Assembly: GCA_016471375.1 (NCBI GenBank)
Contig: WGLZ01000063.1
Coordinates: 1-34,932 of the forward strand
From: Cyanobacteria bacterium RI_101
GTDB lineage: Bacteria > Cyanobacteriota > Cyanobacteriia > Cyanobacteriales > Microcystaceae
Direction: 5' to 3'
DNA length: 34,932 nt
A model generated the notes under the pieces. It saw nothing but the letters and a program-made list of their open reading frames with translations, was not told where the DNA came from and did not search any database. A program made the position numbers and the translations under genes. Below, piece after piece: positions 1-8,974 of this stretch (its first letter is position 1; every line of letters begins with the position of its first letter).

Positions 1-158
1 GAGAGCAATTAACACTTGCCCAGTCCTTGAGGAAAGTTTTCTCCTCCGATGTACACTGGGGCAGTTAGCTCTTCCTGGCTTAGCCTCTGGGTAAAAAAAA
101 TTTCTCTTTAGCCTTGACAATCAACATAATCGCTAAATCCCTCTCCCAAAGAGGGAGA
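1..158. other. Left-edge intergenic DNA, no gene recognised
   Basis: No convincing reading frame is seen. A plus-strand frame is open from the window edge to a TAA near position 95, but its translation resembles nothing I know. A short inverted repeat (CCCTCTCCC / GGGAGAGGG, about 139-160) leads into the dispersed repeat that follows. Confidence 0.4.
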
Positions 159-275
159 GGGACTTCAATCCTAGATATAAAGAGGGTTTTTGCTCCCCTT
201 CTCCCAATTCTGGGAGAAGGGGCTGGGGGATGAGGGCAGACAAACATCGTTCTCACCAGCCTGCAAACCGCTATA
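159..275 (+). repeat. Dispersed intergenic repeat A, copy 1
   Basis: A segment of about 117 bp that recurs in inverted orientation at 19988-20101. Shared blocks include CTAGATATAAA, the palindrome CTTCTCCCA-ATTC-TGGGAGAAG, GGCTGGGGGATGAGGGC and CGTTCTCACC. The core hairpin is a nine-base perfect stem. A 65-codon frame starting at 230 lies partly in the repeat, and a frame at the other copy begins with nearly the same residues, so both are better explained as repeat sequence than as genes. The element looks like a cyanobacterial REP/MITE-type intergenic repeat; no transposase is attached. Confidence 0.8.
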
Positions 276-450
276 TTTGCGACTACGATATCAAATGGTT
301 CGACTCTTCCGCGATGCTTGGGGGATCACTGTGCTTGGCCCTGTTAGAGAATCTTGAAATAAGAGTCAGTCTGCGTGTAAGGGAACGGTTCTCAATATCC
401 TCTCAACAGAGAAAAGAGGGGCGTTAACCCCTCTTCCTGGTTAATTATGA

Positions 451-531
451 TGCGGATGGCGAGACTCGAACTCGCAAGGCAAAGCCACACGCCCCTCAAA
501 CGTGCGCGTATACCAATTCCGCCACATCCGC
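451..531 (-). tRNA. tRNA-Leu (anticodon GAG)
   Basis: Read on the minus strand, the acceptor arms GCGGATG (531-525) and CATCCGC (458-452) pair fully. The anticodon stem CACGT/GCGTG encloses the loop TTGAGGG, giving anticodon GAG at 497-495, which reads CUC and CUU leucine codons. The T arm GCGAG-TTCGAGT-CTCGC is canonical. A variable arm with a GGC/GCC stem makes it class II, as expected for tRNA-Leu. The discriminator base is A, and the next three bases read TCA, so the CCA end is not encoded and must be added after transcription. Confidence 0.95.
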
Positions 532-546
532 ATTTGAGCGGCTTTC

Positions 547-576
547 ATCATAGCACGCTTTCGGTCTAAGACACAA
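547..576 (-). promoter_or_regulatory. Likely promoter of tRNA-Leu
   Basis: On the minus strand, TTGTGT (576-571) and TATGAT (552-547) are separated by 18 bases, with the -10 box 15 bases upstream of the mature tRNA 5' end. This resembles a sigma-70-type promoter. The assignment is from sequence alone. Confidence 0.45.
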
Positions 577-653
577 GGGGCTGATCGGAAAACGGTTTTC
601 CGTCCCCTGAGTCATACCCAAAAACTATAGCGAAGGAGCAAATTGAGGGGGAC

Positions 654-684
654 TTGTCAAAACGCCCAAGAATCTCTCTATTAT
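654..684 (+). promoter_or_regulatory. Possible topA promoter
   Basis: TTGTCA (654-659) and TATTAT (679-684) are separated by 19 bases, slightly longer than the ideal 17. They lie about 100 bases upstream of the topA start. This is a weak match and the only plausible pair I found in the 532-781 gap, which otherwise holds nothing recognisable. Confidence 0.3.
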
Positions 685-781
685 CTTAGGTACAGGGGAA
701 GAGCCTGATTCTAGACCGCCGCGCTATACCGTTGTCGCAGGAGTTCCCCTCCCTTCCCGTTTCCGCCGTTTACCCACCGCT

Positions 782-3424
782 ATGGCCAAACTCGTCATTG
801 TCGAATCCCCCACCAAAGCTCGCACCATTCGCAACTACCTACCGGGAGATTACCGGGTGGAGGCTTCTATGGGCCATGTGCGGGATTTGCCCGCTTCGGC
901 GGAGGAGGTGCCCGCCAATTTTAAGGAAAAACCCTGGGCTAATTTGGGGGTGGATGTGGAGCACGACTTTGAACCTCTCTACGTGATCCCTAAGAATAAA
1001 AAGAAGATTGTTAAAGAGCTACAAACGGCGCTCAAGCAAGCCGACGAGGTGATCCTGGCGACGGACGAAGACCGGGAGGGGGAAAGCATCAGTTGGCATC
1101 TGCTCCAACTGTTGAACCCCCAGGTGCCCATTAAGCGCATGGTCTTCCACGAAATTACCCAGGAGGCCATCCAGGCGGCGCTGGCGAACTGTCGGGATAT
1201 TGATGAAAATCTGGTTCACGCTCAGGAGACCCGCCGCATTTTAGACCGGTTGGTGGGTTACACCCTTTCTCCCTTGTTATGGAAAAAAATCGCCTGGGGG
1301 CTATCCGCCGGGCGGGTGCAGTCCGTCGCCGTTCGTTTGCTTGTCCAACGGGAGCGGGAGCGCCGAGCCTTTAAAACGGCGGCCTACTGGGATCTGAAGG
1401 CGCTCCTCGCCCATCTGGAAGCGTCCTTTGAGGCCAAGTTAGTGGCGCTAGGGGAGCAAAAAATCGCCATCGGCGCCGACTTTGACCCCCAGACGGGGCA
1501 GTTGTTGCCGAATCGCTCCGTTTTAGTGTTGGATCGGGGGGCGGCGGCGGCCCTCAAGGCCCGTCTGACGGGAAAACCCTGGCAAGTGACCCACACGGAA
1601 GAAAAACCCGCCACCCGGCGCCCCTACCCTCCTTTCACCACCTCCACCCTCCAACAGGAAGCCAACCGCAAACTGGGCCTTTCCGCTCGGGACGCCATGC
1701 GAACCGCCCAAAAACTCTACGAAGAGGGCTTCATCACCTATATGCGGACGGATTCCGTCCATCTCTCGGAGCAGGCCATCACCGCGGCCCGCCAATGTAT
1801 TCAGCAGATGTACGGCGCCGAGTATCTCAGCCCCAAACCCAAGCAATACACCACCAAAAGCAAAGGCGCCCAGGAAGCCCACGAAGCTATCCGCCCCGCG
1901 GGGACAGAATTTCGCGTTCCCAACCGAACCGGGTTAACGGGGCAGGAGTTGGCGCTCTACGATCTGATTTGGAAACGGACGGTGGCTTGTCAGATGGCGG
2001 ACGCCCAGGTGACTCAGTTGGCGGTGTTATTACAAGTGGAAGACGCGGAATTTCGGGCCGCCGGCAAACGGATTGACTTTCCCGGCTTTTTCCGGGCCTA
2101 CGTGGAAGGCTCCGACGACCCGGAGGCCAGTTTAGAGAATCAGGAGGTGATTTTGCCGCCCCTGGTTGTGGGGGACCGGCCCCAGTGTCAAGAGTTAACG
2201 GAGGTGGGCCACGAAACCCAACCCCCCGCTCGTTACACTGAAGCCTCTTTGGTCAAAACCTTGGAGCGGGAAGGGGTCGGCCGCCCCAGCACCTACGCCA
2301 GCATTATCGGCACCATTATGGACCGGGGCTACGCCCAGATGCGCAGTAAGGCGCTGGTTCCCACCTTTACGGCCTTCGCCGTGGTTTCCCTGCTAGAAGC
2401 CCATTTCCCAGACTTGGTGGATACTGGCTTTACCTCCCGTATGGAACAGTCCTTGGATGAAATCGCCGCGGGGCAAACCGCCTGGTTGCCCTATTTACAA
2501 ACCTTTTTTCTCGGGGAAGCGGGACTAGAGCGCCAAGTTAAGACTCGGGAAAGCGAAATCGACCCCAGCGCCGCCAAGGCCATTGAGTTGGAAAACCTCA
2601 ACGCCCGAGTCAAAATCGGCAAATTCGGCCCCTACATTGAAATTCCCCAGGGCGAAGAAGTGTTGACAGCCTCCATTCCGGCGGATTTAACCCCCGCGGA
2701 CCTCAGCCCGGAGCAAGTTGAAATTCTCCTCAAACAAAAAACCGAAGGCCCCCAGGCGCTGGGCGTCCATCCTGAATCCGGGGAAACGATTTATCTCCTC
2801 ATCGGCAGTTACGGCCCCTATGTCCAGTTGGGAGAAGCCACGGAAGAAAATAAAAAACCGAAACGGGCCTCCTTGCCCAAGGGGACGAAACCGGAAGACC
2901 TCACCCTCGACAAGGCGATTGGGTTATTAGCCCTACCCCGCCTTTTAGGAACTCACCCGGAGACGGAAGCCCCCGTTAAAGCCAGCCTTGGCCGTTTTGG
3001 CCCCTATGTGGTGCACGACCAGAGCAAGGATCTCAAGGATTACCGCTCCCTTAAAGCTGGGGACGACGTCTTGACCATCACCCTAGAGCGGGCGCTGGAA
3101 CTCTTGGCTGAACCGAAACGGGGCCGGGGGTCCAAAACCCCCCTCAAGGAATTGGGCGCCCACCCGGCGGATCAGGAGCCGGTGAATATTTACCAGGGCC
3201 CCTACGGCGTTTATGTCAAACACGGCAAAGTTAACGCCGGTCTGCCGGAAGGGGAAACCCCGGAAACCTTTACCCTCGAAAAAGCCCTAGCGGTTTTAGC
3301 GACTAAATCCGGCGCTAAGAAAAAACGGGCCTCCACCGGCGCTAAGACCGCCAAAACGCCCCGCAAGAAAACGGCGGCGAAAAAGGCCTCCTCCACGGGC
3401 AAAGGCAGCGCCGCTAAAACTTGA
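782..3424 (+). CDS. topA: DNA topoisomerase I (type IA)
   Basis: Relaxes negatively supercoiled DNA by transient single-strand cleavage. The 880-residue product opens with the Toprim domain: VESPTK places the general-base Glu at residue 8, and the metal-binding acidic motif ATDEDREGE spans 93-101. The type IA core follows, with catalytic Tyr320 in FITYMRTDS (317-325). The C-terminal part has repeated GPY modules ([44 protein letters not shown]) in place of the Cys4 zinc ribbons of enterobacterial TopA, as is usual in cyanobacteria. It ends in a Lys/Ala-rich tail of about 40 residues that probably contacts DNA. No clear Shine-Dalgarno precedes the ATG. The next gene begins 20 bases downstream. 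Confidence 0.97.
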   Translation: MAKLVIVESPTKARTIRNYLPGDYRVEASMGHVRDLPASAEEVPANFKEKPWANLGVDVEHDFEPLYVIPKNKKKIVKELQTALKQADEVILATDEDREGESISWHLLQLLNPQVPIKRMVFHEITQEAIQAALANCRDIDENLVHAQETRRILDRLVGYTLSPLLWKKIAWGLSAGRVQSVAVRLLVQRERERRAFKTAAYWDLKALLAHLEASFEAKLVALGEQKIAIGADFDPQTGQLLPNRSVLVLDRGAAAALKARLTGKPWQVTHTEEKPATRRPYPPFTTSTLQQEANRKLGLSARDAMRTAQKLYEEGFITYMRTDSVHLSEQAITAARQCIQQMYGAEYLSPKPKQYTTKSKGAQEAHEAIRPAGTEFRVPNRTGLTGQELALYDLIWKRTVACQMADAQVTQLAVLLQVEDAEFRAAGKRIDFPGFFRAYVEGSDDPEASLENQEVILPPLVVGDRPQCQELTEVGHETQPPARYTEASLVKTLEREGVGRPSTYASIIGTIMDRGYAQMRSKALVPTFTAFAVVSLLEAHFPDLVDTGFTSRMEQSLDEIAAGQTAWLPYLQTFFLGEAGLERQVKTRESEIDPSAAKAIELENLNARVKIGKFGPYIEIPQGEEVLTASIPADLTPADLSPEQVEILLKQKTEGPQALGVHPESGETIYLLIGSYGPYVQLGEATEENKKPKRASLPKGTKPEDLTLDKAIGLLALPRLLGTHPETEAPVKASLGRFGPYVVHDQSKDLKDYRSLKAGDDVLTITLERALELLAEPKRGRGSKTPLKELGAHPADQEPVNIYQGPYGVYVKHGKVNAGLPEGETPETFTLEKALAVLATKSGAKKKRASTGAKTAKTPRKKTAAKKASSTGKGSAAKT

Positions 3425-3444
3425 AACTGACTCACTCAATACCT

Positions 3445-4278
3445 ATGACGCAAATCTCTCCGCCCCTCTCCCCCCGGCAAACCCTGCCGACCATGTACGA
3501 CCTATCCAGCGAAGAAATTGGAGACGCCGGCGTGCCCGACGAGTTTCATGTTTTCCAGCCGGAGTTATTGCGGCAAACCTTTCGCCCCCCCGCCTACGAT
3601 CCTCAGGAAGTCTTTGTGGCGGCGGATTTAAACCTCTACTACGACCTGCGCCAGCCCCAATGGTATAAGCGCCCGGATTGGTTCGCCGTTCTTGGCCTGC
3701 CGCGGCTCTACGATAAAACCGAGTTGCGTCTTAGCTACGTCCGTTGGCAGGAAGGGGTCGATCCCTTTGTGGTGGTGGAACTGCTTTCCCCCGGCACAGA
3801 AAAGGAAGACTTGGGTCAAACCCTACGGGACGCCAGCCAACCCCCCAATAAATGGACGGTCTATGAGCAGATTTTAAAAGCGCCGTACTACTTTGTCTAT
3901 GACCGCTATAGCGACACCCTGCAAGCCTTTGGGCTAATGATGAGCCGTTATCAACCCCTGCCCATTGAAGGACAAGGGGTCTGGCTCCCGGAGGCCCAAC
4001 TGGGTCTGGGGCTTTGGCAAGGCCGTTATCAGGGCATTGAGCGCCGGTGGTTGCGGTGGTACGACAAGGCTGGAAATTGGCTCCCCACCCCGGAGGAGGC
4101 GGAACGACAACAGGTCGAGGAAGAGCGCCTCCGGGCCGAAGCCGAAAAACAACGGGCCGAGAAAGAGCGCCTCCGGGCTGAAGCTGAAAAACAACGAGCG
4201 GACAGCGCCGAAGCGGAACTCCAGCGCCTACGGCGCTTACTGGCGGAAGCGGGCGTCAACCCCGAGTCTATTTCCTAG
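3445..4278 (+). CDS. Uma2-family (DUF820) PD-(D/E)XK nuclease-like protein
   Basis: Member of the Uma2 family, PD-(D/E)XK-fold proteins greatly expanded in cyanobacteria; their physiological role is unproven. The 277-residue protein has the family's DPFVVVELLSPGTEKED stretch near residue 110, which carries the core acidic residue and the strand of the nuclease fold. From about residue 215 a highly charged coiled coil follows, containing two near-identical 14-residue units (ERLRAEAEKQRA...) coded by a 42-bp tandem repeat. ATG at 3445 is chosen because the frame upstream offers only a TTG that overlaps the topA stop. It sits 20 bases after topA and 2 bases before the next gene, so co-transcription is likely. 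Confidence 0.85.
   Translation: MTQISPPLSPRQTLPTMYDLSSEEIGDAGVPDEFHVFQPELLRQTFRPPAYDPQEVFVAADLNLYYDLRQPQWYKRPDWFAVLGLPRLYDKTELRLSYVRWQEGVDPFVVVELLSPGTEKEDLGQTLRDASQPPNKWTVYEQILKAPYYFVYDRYSDTLQAFGLMMSRYQPLPIEGQGVWLPEAQLGLGLWQGRYQGIERRWLRWYDKAGNWLPTPEEAERQQVEEERLRAEAEKQRAEKERLRAEAEKQRADSAEAELQRLRRLLAEAGVNPESIS
4123..4206 (+). repeat. 42-bp tandem duplication inside the Uma2 coding region
   Basis: Two 42-bp units begin at 4123 and 4165 with GAGCGCCTCCGGGC and continue through GAAAAACAACG. They differ at a few, mostly third, codon positions. Each encodes one 14-residue coiled-coil turn set, so the repeat keeps the frame. Confidence 0.8.
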
Positions 4279-4280
4279 TC

Positions 4281-5618
4281 ATGGGCGCCCTATTTATTCT
4301 GGGCTTGGGTTTGAGCCTGGCGTTATCCTTACCCGTTGGCGCTCAGGAGCGTTTAAAACCGGAAGACCTAACGGCCCGCACTCAATCCCAGATGACGCCT
4401 CCGGCCCAGGCTCGACACCGCCAAAAACAACTGAACTTTATCCAGCCCCAACGCTTTGACCTGAAAACCTACCCCGTCAGCGCCGCCACCGAAAGCCACT
4501 GGCGTCAGACCCTCTGGGCCACGGCTCTGCTAGAGCCTAATTTACCTGAAACTCGAACGGCGCTGACCGGTTTACTCCAACTCGGAACCCAGGGGAACTT
4601 AACGGCGCCGGAGACTCGCATTGTAGAACAAACGCTACAGGTCGCCACTCAACTTTACCTTGCCAATCCCGAAAGGGAAAACCAATTAGAACAAGCTTTA
4701 ACCCAACTAACGGAAACTAGCCCCTCCCCCCAATGGGCCGGAATGGCCCTATCGGCGCTGACCCAGGGCGGCTTAGACCCCGTCGAAGTTAATCGCTATC
4801 GCCAAAGCCTAGAAGCCCGTTTCCCCGGCGCCGAGGAGTTTTTAACCGTTGCTCTGCGGGATCTGGACGAGCAAATCCAGCCTTCCCCCCTACCGCCCTT
4901 AGCGGATCTAGTCAATTGGCGAATCGCGCCCGACCAAAGCCAACTCTATGTTTTTTGTCGTCCCCAGCGGGGAACCCTCTGTCGGGCTTTTTTGAAGGAT
5001 AAAACCGGCGCCTGGGTTCGAGCCACCCCCCAACCCGGCGCTCCCCTCTGGTCTATGCCCCTCTCGGGGCGCTCCCTCCACGGTTTGCGCTGGAATTTTA
5101 TCCGCGGAGCCGCGCCCCAAGGCCTTTATCGTATTGACGGCGTTATGCCCCGCTCCGAAGCGCCCTATTTCCCGGCCTATGGGCAGTTTCCCTTACTTAA
5201 GGTCTTTTTGCCCCAGGAAGACGCCCGCTTTGCTCCGAGCCTGGCGCAATACCAAACCCTCCTACCCCCCCGTTGGCGAGAGTATTTTCCCCTCCAACAG
5301 AGTTACTGGGCCGGACGTTTGGGGCGCTCCCTAATTCGCATTCACGGCAGTGGCGAATTCCCCGACTTTTTCGCCAATAATCGGCGCTTTCCCCAGAGTT
5401 GGGGCTGGAATCCCGCCATTGGTTGCCTATCGGCGCTGGAGCGCTATGATGACCGGGGAGAACTGCTCAAGGGTGATATGCCAGATTTATTACAACGACT
5501 CAGCCAAGCCCAGGGCGGAAACCTAGAGGGCTATTTACTGGTGGTTGACGTTCCGGGGGACGAAACGGCGCCGGTCACCCCCAAAGAGATCGAGGGTTTA
5601 ATCAATCAAGAGTCTTGA
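4281..5618 (+). CDS. Secreted protein with L,D-transpeptidase-like C-terminus
   Basis: A 445-residue exported protein of uncertain function. Residues 1-22 form a signal peptide (hydrophobic core, VGAQ cleavage-like end). Residues about 25-210 are helical and Gln/Leu-rich without a motif I know. The C-terminal region carries RIHGSGEF with His355-Gly356, followed 26 residues later by NPAIGCLSALE with Cys382. This spacing and the GC(L/I)S context recall the YkuD-type L,D-transpeptidase signature (HG ... S-H-G-C), but the His before Gly-Cys is Ile here. I infer a divergent peptidoglycan-acting enzyme or a relative that has lost activity. The ATG lies 2 bases after the stop of the Uma2 gene, suggesting translational coupling. 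Confidence 0.7.
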   Translation: MGALFILGLGLSLALSLPVGAQERLKPEDLTARTQSQMTPPAQARHRQKQLNFIQPQRFDLKTYPVSAATESHWRQTLWATALLEPNLPETRTALTGLLQLGTQGNLTAPETRIVEQTLQVATQLYLANPERENQLEQALTQLTETSPSPQWAGMALSALTQGGLDPVEVNRYRQSLEARFPGAEEFLTVALRDLDEQIQPSPLPPLADLVNWRIAPDQSQLYVFCRPQRGTLCRAFLKDKTGAWVRATPQPGAPLWSMPLSGRSLHGLRWNFIRGAAPQGLYRIDGVMPRSEAPYFPAYGQFPLLKVFLPQEDARFAPSLAQYQTLLPPRWREYFPLQQSYWAGRLGRSLIRIHGSGEFPDFFANNRRFPQSWGWNPAIGCLSALERYDDRGELLKGDMPDLLQRLSQAQGGNLEGYLLVVDVPGDETAPVTPKEIEGLINQES

Positions 5619-5770
5619 AGCAAAGGTTAAATAAATCTTAAGTTTCCTTCTCTTCCGTGGAGAGACAGGGATAATAGGGGAGGGATCAAGGAAAACAAGT
5701 TAGGGATCAACTCCCGCCAAACTTTTTAAGTTGACATCCCTCGGTTTATAAAATCTTTCCCATAATATCC

Positions 5771-5968
5771 ATGTCCACTCAAATTATCCATTGCCCCAAC
5801 TGCGGCAGTTACGCCCATCGGCGCCATTTACCCCAATTACAAATCGTTGAAACCGCCTGCCCGGTTTGTGATTATCTGTTGGTCAGTTGTGGGAAAACCG
5901 GCAAGGTCGTGGAATCCTATATCGCCAATATGCGCGGCAAGGAATCAAGTCCAGCCTCCAGAATTTAG
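5771..5968 (+). CDS. Small zinc-ribbon protein
   Basis: A 65-residue protein with CPNCG (residues 8-12) and CPVCDY (35-40), a Cys4 zinc ribbon, plus a further Cys in the VSCGKTGKVVE segment. Small proteins of this type are common in cyanobacteria and, as far as I recall, are sometimes labelled PriA-like in databases although only the zinc ribbon is shared. Function unknown. It is flanked by a 150-base gap upstream and by the converging thf1 gene. The 145 bases after its stop contain an approximate direct repeat (GCGCGCCGAAAG / GCGCGCCGGAG) but no convincing gene. Confidence 0.75.
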   Translation: MSTQIIHCPNCGSYAHRRHLPQLQIVETACPVCDYLLVSCGKTGKVVESYIANMRGKESSPASRI

Positions 5969-6113
5969 AGTGCGCGCCGAAAGTTCCAAATTGCGCGCCG
6001 GAGGGGATTGACGACTATCTTGTAATGGTTCAGTCCGTTAAAAAATTGGGCGTCTTGGTTAGAACGGCTCGCCAGATCAGGACTAACTTTCCCACTCAAG
6101 TTAAAACGATAGT

Positions 6114-6791
6114 TTAGCCCGGAGCGCCGCCGGCCTCCGCCGCCTGTTTTTCCCGTTTTTTGCGGTCGGCTTCGGCGCTTTCCGCTAAGACCTTGAGCAG
6201 TTGATCCACTTTATCGAGGTTACTGCGGTAGAGGTCTAGGTCTTTCTGGAACTTATCCCCGGAGAGTTTCAGCGCCGCCGCTAACTGGCTTAAGATTTGT
6301 TGGCGCCGTTCGGCGTCTTCCGCCAGCGCCGGCGCCAGTTCGAGGAGGGCGGTGTAAAGCCCAATGGCAAACAGGCGGCTGTATTTAAAATTCGGATTTT
6401 GAGCGACTTTATCTAAGGTCGTCAATAGAAGATTGTTGTCCGGCGCCGTCTCCGAGGCTAAAACTTGCTCTAGGGTTAAGCCCTGAACGCTCTCCCGGAG
6501 CGCCGCCGCGTCTTGACGGTATTGATCGGAGCCGCCGGAGATGGCTTGGCAGAGGGCTTCTAAAATAGCGTCGAGATCCCCCGCCGGTTGGTAGCCCTGC
6601 ATAAACTTATCAAAGGCCGTCGCCACCCCGAGGGCGAAAATCGGGTCGTAGCGAAAATCCCGGTTGACGACCAAGAGGTGCATTTCCACCAACAACTCTT
6701 CCACCAAGCGCCGATAGACCGAGCTGATGGGGCGGTTATAGCGCCGGTAAAAATCCCGCTTAGCGTCTGAAACAGTACGAATTTTAGTCAC
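6114..6791 (-). CDS. thf1: Thylakoid formation protein Thf1 / Psb29
   Basis: Thf1 (Psb29) is a helical protein conserved in cyanobacteria and chloroplasts. It supports thylakoid biogenesis and photosystem II repair and is known to interact with FtsH proteases. The 225-residue sequence shows the typical start RTVSDAKRDFYRRYNRPI, the FALGVATAFDKFM region and, near residue 135, NFKYSRLFAIGLYTALLE. A charged coiled-coil tail (about 185-220) ends the protein. The start is GTG at 6791 with only a weak AGG upstream. It follows ribD on the same strand after 33 bases; within that gap AATAG-AAAAG-CTATT followed by Ts forms a weak hairpin (about 6829-6811) that could partly separate the two. Confidence 0.93.
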   Translation of the reverse strand: MTKIRTVSDAKRDFYRRYNRPISSVYRRLVEELLVEMHLLVVNRDFRYDPIFALGVATAFDKFMQGYQPAGDLDAILEALCQAISGGSDQYRQDAAALRESVQGLTLEQVLASETAPDNNLLLTTLDKVAQNPNFKYSRLFAIGLYTALLELAPALAEDAERRQQILSQLAAALKLSGDKFQKDLDLYRSNLDKVDQLLKVLAESAEADRKKREKQAAEAGGAPG

Positions 6792-6824
6792 AACCGAGCC
6801 TAACCACCCAAAAAAATAGCTTTT

Positions 6825-7931
6825 CTATTGTCCCCTGTCCGGCGACCTTTGCCAAGGCGGCAACACGCCCCGGATTAACCAGTCGGCGCCGATGGCTTCC
6901 ATTTCCATCTCCGAGAGTTCCAAGGCTTCGGTCATTCGCGTTAAGCCTAAATCCCCCACCGGCCCCGGCGCCTGGGCGCCGCCAATCAGTTTCGGCGCGA
7001 TAAAGGCCCAGATTTCCTGAACGCAGTCATCCGCGATGGCCGGCGCCGCCAGAACCCCGCCGCACTCCCAGAGAACCTGTAAACAATCCCGTCGGTAGAG
7101 TTCCGCCATGACTTCCCCCGGCGTCAAGCGGGGCAACACCAAGACTTCCACCCCCAAGGCTTCTAAACGCGCTCTCATGGCTTCATCGGCGCCGGTTTCC
7201 GTAACCACCAAAGTCGGGGCCAAAGTTTGATCCCAAAGGTTCGCTTCCTGGGGCAAGTCTAAACCGCGACTCAACACCGTCCGTAGGGGATCTTTAACGC
7301 CCTGACCGTGGCTGGTGAGGCGGGGATTATCCCGACGGAGGGTTTGTCCCCCCACGATCACCGCTTCGCACTCTCCCCGCAGTCGATGGACTCGCTGGCG
7401 GGCCAGTTCCCCCGTCACCCAGGCGCTGTGGCCGGAACTGGCGGCGATTTTGCCGTCTAGGGTCATGGCGTATTTATAAATCCCCCAGGGACGGCGCTGG
7501 GTTACCCGATGGCTAAAGGCTCGATTCAGGCGCCGGCACTCCCTTTCCATGACCCCTACCGTTACCTCCAAACCGGCTTGCCGGAGGCGCTGGATTCCCT
7601 GACCAGAAACAAGGGGATTGGGGTCGATCATCCCCGCTACCACCCGTTGAATCCCGGCCGCAATAATGGCTTCGGTGCAGGGGGGCGTCCGGCCCTGATG
7701 GTTACAGGGTTCGAGGTTAACGTAGAGGATTCCGCCCCGAGCTAACGCGCCCGCCTGACGGAGGGCGAAAATTTCGGCGTGGGGTTGTCCCGCCTGGGGA
7801 TGGTAGCCCTCCCCAACAATTTGCCCATTTTTAACAATCACGGAACCCACTAGGGGATTCGGCGCCGTTTTTCCCAACCCCTGGCGGGCCAGGTCGAGGC
7901 AACGGGCCATATAAATGTCATCGGCGCTCAT
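6825..7931 (-). CDS. ribD: Riboflavin biosynthesis protein RibD (deaminase/reductase)
   Basis: Bifunctional enzyme performing the second and third steps of riboflavin synthesis: deamination of the diaminohydroxy phosphoribosylamino-pyrimidine, then NADPH reduction of the ribosyl chain. In the 368 residues, the N-terminal cytidine-deaminase fold has His51-Ala-Glu53 and the zinc ligands Cys76 and Cys85 in EPCNHQGRTPPC. The reductase domain begins near 148 with YKYAMTLDGKIA and includes VIVGGQTLRRDNPRLT (191-206) and the ECGG segment. Both halves look intact. The ATG is one base after the stop of the phosphoesterase gene, so translation is likely coupled. No FMN riboswitch is visible upstream. 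Confidence 0.96.
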   Translation of the reverse strand: MSADDIYMARCLDLARQGLGKTAPNPLVGSVIVKNGQIVGEGYHPQAGQPHAEIFALRQAGALARGGILYVNLEPCNHQGRTPPCTEAIIAAGIQRVVAGMIDPNPLVSGQGIQRLRQAGLEVTVGVMERECRRLNRAFSHRVTQRRPWGIYKYAMTLDGKIAASSGHSAWVTGELARQRVHRLRGECEAVIVGGQTLRRDNPRLTSHGQGVKDPLRTVLSRGLDLPQEANLWDQTLAPTLVVTETGADEAMRARLEALGVEVLVLPRLTPGEVMAELYRRDCLQVLWECGGVLAAPAIADDCVQEIWAFIAPKLIGGAQAPGPVGDLGLTRMTEALELSEMEMEAIGADWLIRGVLPPWQRSPDRGQ

Positions 7932-7932
7932 C

Positions 7933-8970
7933 TTACCAACAGGTTCCCTGACCCTGATCCCGAACCTCTCCCCCCGGTAGCGCCAGATAGCGCCAACGAT
8001 AACCCTGGGGTTTGAGCTTCAGTTCCAAAATCCCGTAAGTCTTATCCAGCCTAACCTCGCTGTTAGGCCGGGTCGTTTTGAAGGGGTATAAACTCTTGCC
8101 CCCGGCGCCGGCTACAAACTGACGGATTCCCCGAGAGGGTTCCAACTGTCCCCGGACGCCCTGGGGGGCGAAGCGCTCGTAGTCGTGGTCATGACCCGAC
8201 AGCGCTAACTCCGCCTTCGCTTCGTATAAATCTTGCCACAGCGCCGCTAACTCGGGGTTATTGCCGTGGACGCCGGAAGAAAAGCGGGGATGGTGCCAAA
8301 AGGCGAGGGTACAGGTCTTTTTATTGGTCTGAAGATCCCGTTTTAACCACCGCTCCTGGGGAGAGCCGGCGCCGCAACCGCCGATGGCATCGCAGTTGGA
8401 ATTGAGGGCGACCAGATGCCAGTTCCCCAGATCAAAACTGTAATAGCCCTGATCCCGCTTGCCCGCCCGAGCGCCGAAATAGTCGTAGTAACCCTGGGCG
8501 CCGGGAGTGTAGTATTCATGATTGCCGGGAACGGGGTAAGTGATGGCTTTGTATTTGCCCCAGGACAAAGCGTAGGAGCGCCGAAAAAAATCCAGTTCCC
8601 CCCGCTCATACTGGTTGTCTCCCAGCGCCAAAACCGCCTGGGGTTTGCTTCGACTGATCAGGTTAGCGGTGGCCGCCATCTGGCAACGGTCGCCCCGGCC
8701 CTTGCCGTCGTTAAAACCGGGATCCTCCGGGGAACAGGCGATATCCCCGGCGGCGACGATCGAGATTTCCGGGCTGACTTGGGCGCCGACCTGAAAGACA
8801 GCAAAACCTAAAACTAGGCCTAGGGTTACGATGAAAACCGTCCCCCAGCGAAATAAAGCCCCGAGATCCCCCCTAACCCCCCTTAGAAAGGAGGGAAAAA
8901 GGCTCAAAGTCCCCCTGACCCAGGGGGATTTAGGGGGATTCGAGGAGAGCGCTGGAGGTTGGTCAAACAC
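7933..8970 (-). CDS. Metallophosphoesterase with repeat-derived N-terminus
   Basis: A calcineurin-like, purple-acid-phosphatase-type metallophosphoesterase of 345 residues. The metal-binding motifs appear in order: AGDIA (74-78), GDNQY (117-121), GNHEY (149-153), HHPRFSS (226-232) and GHDHDYER (259-266). A hydrophobic segment at about 44-62 ending in VGAQ looks like a signal peptide, placing the enzyme in the periplasm or lumen. Its n-region is unusually long because residues about 10-36 are read from an intergenic REP-type element. GTG at 8970 is supported by GGAGG eight bases upstream; no other start lies between the repeat and the hydrophobic segment. It sits four bases after a 49-residue membrane peptide gene and one base before ribD. 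Substrate unknown. Confidence 0.88.
   Translation of the reverse strand: MFDQPPALSSNPPKSPWVRGTLSLFPSFLRGVRGDLGALFRWGTVFIVTLGLVLGFAVFQVGAQVSPEISIVAAGDIACSPEDPGFNDGKGRGDRCQMAATANLISRSKPQAVLALGDNQYERGELDFFRRSYALSWGKYKAITYPVPGNHEYYTPGAQGYYDYFGARAGKRDQGYYSFDLGNWHLVALNSNCDAIGGCGAGSPQERWLKRDLQTNKKTCTLAFWHHPRFSSGVHGNNPELAALWQDLYEAKAELALSGHDHDYERFAPQGVRGQLEPSRGIRQFVAGAGGKSLYPFKTTRPNSEVRLDKTYGILELKLKPQGYRWRYLALPGGEVRDQGQGTCW
8866..8943. repeat. REP-type CCCCCT element inside a coding region
   Basis: A palindromic pair, CCCCCCTAACCCCCCTTAGA and CAGGGGGATTTAGGGGGATT, flanks about 35 bases. This is the C/G-run element commonly found between genes in many cyanobacteria. Here it lies in frame within the 5' end of the metallophosphoesterase gene. 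Confidence 0.85.
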
Positions 8971-8974
8971 CCCC

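Noticed and set aside
230-427. 65-codon plus-strand frame
   Set aside because: Its first third lies in repeat A, and the minus-strand frame at 19847-20029 in the other copy begins with nearly the same residues. The remainders are unrelated, so it is repeat sequence and not a gene family.
1523-1882. 119-codon minus frame within topA
   Set aside because: It lies wholly inside the intact topA gene and shows no motif; codon use reflects the opposite strand.
5771-5968. PriA helicase
   Set aside because: Only a zinc-ribbon of 65 residues is present; no helicase motif exists, so the PriA name would be misleading.
5887-6117. 76-codon frame overlapping the zinc-ribbon gene and reaching thf1
   Set aside because: It starts in another frame of the zinc-ribbon gene. 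The second half (GIDDYLV ...) looks protein-like, but no start or family is evident, so it was left out.
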